A DNA stretch of 64,000 bases from Marinibaculum pumilum. GTDB lineage: Bacteria > Pseudomonadota > Alphaproteobacteria > Ferrovibrionales > Ferrovibrionaceae. Of this stretch, positions 61,601 to 64,000 are shown one piece after another; the stretch's first letter is position 1; the number at the start of each line of letters is the position of its first letter. The position numbers were made by a program, and so were the translations under genes. Below the pieces are notes generated by a model, which had not been told where the DNA came from, ran no database searches, and saw only the letters and a program-made list of their open reading frames with translations. The DNA lies in assembly GCF_042646425.1 (NCBI RefSeq), contig NZ_JBHRTR010000036.1:62001-126000 (forward strand), given 5' to 3'.

Positions 61601-64000
61601 GACGGGCGAACAGGCCCAGGCGGGCGGCGGATGTATGTCCGGCAAGATCGACGAGCACGTCGATGCCGATCTCGCGGACCAGGGCGGCGAGGTCGTCGTC
61701 GCTGCGGCCCGCGGTCTCGTGCCAGCCATCGGCGGCGGCCCGGTACATGGCGCTGGCCGCGTCGGTGCCGGAGAGTTCCGCGAACAGGTGGACCTCCACC
61801 TTGCCGCGGTCATGCGCCTGAAGCAGGGGCAGCAGAAAGTTCAGGGTGGCGTGTATCCGGAAGTCCGGCGAGACATAGCCGACCCGCAACCGCCGCCCGG
61901 CCGCCGCTGCCCCGGCGCTGCGGGGCAGTTCCTGCCGGCCGCCGGCCGGCGCGAAGCGCGCGGCCCAGGCTTCGGCCGTGCGCCGGATCGTTGCCGCATC
62001 CCGGTCGGGATCGTAGTTCTGCGCGAACAGAAGGTTGGCATGGGTGCGCGCGCTGGCCTTGCCGCTGTCGACAAGGCGCTGCAGCATCGGAAGGCCTTCC
62101 GCCAGCTGGGCCTGCTCGCACAGGGCCATGGCCAGGTTGCCGACGACCTGTGGCGAGTCCGCCGCGTGCTTCAGCGCCCGACGGGCGAACCCCTCGGCCG
62201 CGGCCGCACGTCCGCCCTCCAGGCAGATCGCCGCCATGTTGTTGGCCGCCGCGGCATCGTCCGGCACCAGGGCCAGCAACTGCTTGTAGCCGGCTTCCGC
62301 TGCATCCAGGCGTCCTTCCGCATGCGCCTTCTCCGCCGCCCTCCGCAGCGTACCGGCATCGCCAGGATCCACGGGCAGGTCGACCGGCACCAGGTCCGGC
62401 GGCTGCGGCCGGTCCGGTGCCGGCGCAGCCTGCGCAACGGCAAGCGCGGCCGCCTGGGCCCGGACCGACGCCGCATCGGCTGGCCGGTCGGCGGCGTCGA
62501 GGCACCGGGAAACCAGGTGCAGCAAGTCGATATCGTCCGGCCGCTCTGCCGACAGGCGGGCGGCCATGCGGAACGCCTCCGCCCCGCGGCTCGCCGCCAG
62601 CAGGGTTTCGACGGTTGTCGCGTCGGCCGCCTGAGGCCCCCCGGACGGATCGACGGAGGCATCGGCGGACACAGATGTGTGGGAGGACGCCGGTACGGGG
62701 GCGGTCGCGGAGCCACGGTAGAGCAGGAAATCGGGGGTCGGCCAGGACGGCGCCGGCTCGGTCCGGCCGGTGCACCAGCCGCGCCACAGGCGGCGGTAGT
62801 GCGCCTCCATCTCGGCGGCCAGGCCACGCGGATCCATCAGGGGCGATTGCCGCATCGCCGATCGCAGGCCGGCGCGGGTCCGCGCCAATGCCGGCAGGTC
62901 TGCGGCGAGCGCCACGGCACGGCGGACATAGTCGGCATCGTCGCGCGCCACCCAGCCGGGTTGGCCCAGGCTGTTCATGATGCTGGCGCCGAAGCGGCCG
63001 ACCGAGGGCCGGTCCATCCGCGACACCACCGGCACCCCCATCCACAGCGCCTCGAAGGTCGTCGTCCCGGCATTGTGCGGGAACGGGTCCAGGGCGATGT
63101 CGACCCGGTTGTAGGTTTCCCAGGTCACCGATTGCGGCTGCGTGAACAGAAGCTGCAGCCGGTCCGGGTCCACGCCGCGCCGGGCGAACATCTGACGATA
63201 GGCATTGCGCGCCGCCTCTTCGGCGAAGCTCTTGGTGTTGAGCATCAGCCGCGCCGTCGGTACCGCCTTCAGGATCTCCGCCCAGCAATCGACAACCCGG
63301 GCATTGATGCGCACCGTCCGGCTGAACGATGCGAATGTGACATGCCCGGCTTTCTCCGCCGGCAGCGGGCCGACCTCCGGCATCTCCGCAGGCGGACGGT
63401 AGGTCATCGGGAAGCGGCCGAGGCGCAGGACGGGTTCGCTGAACAGATGCCCGGCATCCGGCGGTGCCATGGCATCGTCGGCGAAGAAGCCGTCGAACAC
63501 CGACATGCCCGTCGTGTAGCCGAGGCCGACGAGATAGGCGATCTGCACAGGGGCAGGCCGGCGGGCAAACACCTTCAGCCGGTTGCGCGCGGTATGGCCG
63601 GCGAAATCCACCAGGATGTCGATGCGGTCCTGACGGATCTGCTCCACCATCTCCTCGTCGCTGATGCCGGTGACATTGCGCCAGGCATGGGCGAGTTCGC
63701 GGTAGCGGTCGGTATAGCGGTCCGGGGCCGGGACCATACCGTAGAGGAACAGCTCGAACCGGTCCCGGTCGTGCGCCTCCAGCAGCGGCTCCAGGAAATA
63801 GTTCGCGGCGTGGCGCCGGAAATCGGGGGAGACGAAGCCCAGGCGGATGCGGCGGTCGGGATCGCGGTCGTTCTCATAGTGCGGATCCGACGGGACCAAC
63901 GGGCGGCATTGCAGTTCGTCGAACCGCCGGTAGTCGGCGAAGACATCTTCCGCCGAGGCGTCCGGATCGTAGTTGCGGCAGAACAGCAGGTTGCTGTGCG
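58620..64000 (-). CDS. Giant TPR protein with three GT41 (O-GlcNAc-transferase-like) modules, partial
   Basis: At least 1,792 codons are visible and the 5' end lies beyond the right edge. Three catalytic modules of about 330-370 residues each start near 63850, 61895 and 59745. Each begins with a SPDFR..H motif (VSPDFRRHAANYF, VSPDFRIHATLNF, ASPDFRSHAARNF), which carries the histidine expected at human OGT His498. Each also has D..GHT or D..SHT, and DIALDPFPHNAGTTT or a variant. Where OGT has the catalytic lysine (Lys842 in human), all three have Arg (SRTVRIN, SRVIRLN, SRTMRLN). TPR repeats lie between modules. GT41 enzymes add sugars to Ser/Thr or Asn of proteins. No signal peptide or membrane helix is visible. 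It is convergent with a type I exporter. Confidence 0.9.
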   Translation of the reverse strand, partial: HSNLLFCRNYDPDASAEDVFADYRRFDELQCRPLVPSDPHYENDRDPDRRIRLGFVSPDFRRHAANYFLEPLLEAHDRDRFELFLYGMVPAPDRYTDRYRELAHAWRNVTGISDEEMVEQIRQDRIDILVDFAGHTARNRLKVFARRPAPVQIAYLVGLGYTTGMSVFDGFFADDAMAPPDAGHLFSEPVLRLGRFPMTYRPPAEMPEVGPLPAEKAGHVTFASFSRTVRINARVVDCWAEILKAVPTARLMLNTKSFAEEAARNAYRQMFARRGVDPDRLQLLFTQPQSVTWETYNRVDIALDPFPHNAGTTTFEALWMGVPVVSRMDRPSVGRFGASIMNSLGQPGWVARDDADYVRRAVALAADLPALARTRAGLRSAMRQSPLMDPRGLAAEMEAHYRRLWRGWCTGRTEPAPSWPTPDFLLYRGSATAPVPASSHTSVSADASVDPSGGPQAADATTVETLLAASRGAEAFRMAARLSAERPDDIDLLHLVSRCLDAADRPADAASVRAQAAALAVAQAAPAPDRPQPPDLVPVDLPVDPGDAGTLRRAAEKAHAEGRLDAAEAGYKQLLALVPDDAAAANNMAAICLEGGRAAAAEGFARRALKHAADSPQVVGNLAMALCEQAQLAEGLPMLQRLVDSGKASARTHANLLFAQNYDPDRDAATIRRTAEAWAARFAPAGGRQELPRSAGAAAAGRRLRVGYVSPDFRIHATLNFLLPLLQAHDRGKVEVHLFAELSGTDAASAMYRAAADGWHETAGRSDDDLAALVREIGIDVLVDLAGHTSAARLGLFARRPAPVQLTYPIGFGGTTGMAQFDGVIADRVLAPEVAETGFTEPALRVDGPWVAFRPQSPFPNVGALPAAANGHVTFGCFSRVIRLNDRVLDCWAEILAALPGSRLMLNNRVFQEAAVRTRFLAAFHARGIGADRLDLVYVTPQAASLSHYGKVDITLDPFPHSAATTVAESLWMGVPVVSLRGATPVGRLGASLLEAGGLEAWVADSPEAYVDIALQLAGDTDRLTRARAGLREHVQGGPMADHGALAARLEALYLRLGGAPTGGPDPGAGPAAGSPVSSLPPPDTGSAQPAAVPTDGAAKASALMAAGRPAEAVDLLRAAVSTGGASVAELLLYLVAAIHADRLPEDALQLAERLVGQALGDPGHHNIHAIVLRRAGRTAEAEAAFRQAVALDPRQGEAAQNLCSLLMGSERYGEAETLMATYLEQRPDDGRGWITLGQARQMQMDTRGAIAAYERGLALVPDDYEGWSNLCPMRIVLEDFEGAVAAGRRAIQLRPGVKKDLTNLGVAEYRQFNLKEAERLCLESIRIDPNHALTWNNLANIYLDECRFDQAFDAYRRAVHSERDGVQHHSNLLFALNYAPDMSAEEIFAEYRNWDERHARPLVPAQVRHDNDRDPGRRLRIGYASPDFRSHAARNFLLPMLEGHDRGAVELVLYSETPAPDEVTAQYRALADQWRETYDLNDDRLAARIREDRIDIMIDLASHTAGNRLLAMVRRPAPILISLMVGLGYTTGISGFDYFVGDGDMTPPEAAHLFGEQALIRLNRFPMAYRARPEMPQPNRLPALQQGHVTFGSLSRTMRLNDHVVAAWARILKAVPGSRLVLNNKPYHDPAVRDLFVQRFVAQGIDPSRLKVFRGTVDYREIDIALDPWPHNAGTTTCEALWMGVPVLSRRDRPSVGRFGVSILRATGLSDWAVDDTEAYVARAVAAAADLDGLARLRAGLRDRMAASPLCDGSDLARQMEAAFRVAWQRWCRGEGATPITVRPDGTARAD

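Overview
The window is about 64 kb of very GC-rich, densely coding DNA from an alphaproteobacterium, most probably a member of the Rhodospirillales or a near relative. The signs are the gene order rpmH-rnpA-yidD-yidC-yihA-argB, the block dapD-dapE ... truA-fmt-def-recR-ybaB-dnaX-ffs, a small SRP RNA beside dnaX, a DUF1127/LysR pair, a DUF2336/GGDEF pair and a membrane-anchored cytochrome c552 type protein. No genus can be named from the sequence alone. I see no rRNA, tRNA, insertion sequence, prophage or CRISPR array. One run of 131 undetermined bases (26827-26957) lies inside dnaX.

Layout. 1-3.4 kb (minus strand): the start of a sensor kinase that leaves the window on the left, a mercuric-reductase-like flavoprotein and a TVP38-type membrane protein. 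3.5-8.5 kb (plus): ribosomal protein L34, RNase P protein, the YidD/YidC membrane insertion pair, a ribosome-assembly GTPase and acetylglutamate kinase. 8.6-15.1 kb (minus): an iron and flavin island with a PepSY membrane protein, DUF2271, DUF4198, ApbE, a TonB-dependent siderophore receptor and a PiuC-type hydroxylase, with Fur-like palindromes. 15.2-17.8 kb: a DUF2336 and diguanylate cyclase pair. 18-22.4 kb (plus): a pyrimidine nucleotidase, lysine/diaminopimelate genes and a short-chain dehydrogenase. 22.5-28.4 kb: a small conserved protein, then truA, fmt, def, recR, ybaB, dnaX and the SRP RNA.

28.5-35 kb: a GcvA-like regulator facing a DUF1127 protein, nudC, a VOC protein, pheA, kdsB, a cytochrome c and hisN. 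35-43.2 kb (plus): a complete Yej-type oligopeptide ABC importer with two binding proteins that flank a VOC protein. 43.3-44.8 kb (minus): a histidine kinase whose C-terminus looks like photoactive yellow protein, with the chromophore cysteine present. 45-54.8 kb: mixed metabolic genes, including a TPR-methyltransferase, GhrA-like reductase, M17 peptidase, TAXI binding protein, SemiSWEET, CobU, a thioredoxin-like protein and a TPR/2OG oxygenase. 55.3-58.6 kb (plus): the ABC transporter and adaptor of a type I secretion system. 58.6-64 kb (minus): a giant protein that runs off the right edge and carries three separate GT41 (O-GlcNAc-transferase-like) catalytic modules.

Three points stand out. 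First, the PYP-like domain sits behind a histidine kinase core, unlike the known N-terminal PYP arrangements. Second, three GT41 modules lie in one polypeptide beside a type I exporter. Third, the DUF2271 protein carries a DGxSGAT-type flavinylation motif in an operon with ApbE. A fourth, genome-level feature is the repeated occurrence of 13-18 bp tandem duplications in spacers, gene ends and linker codons across the window.
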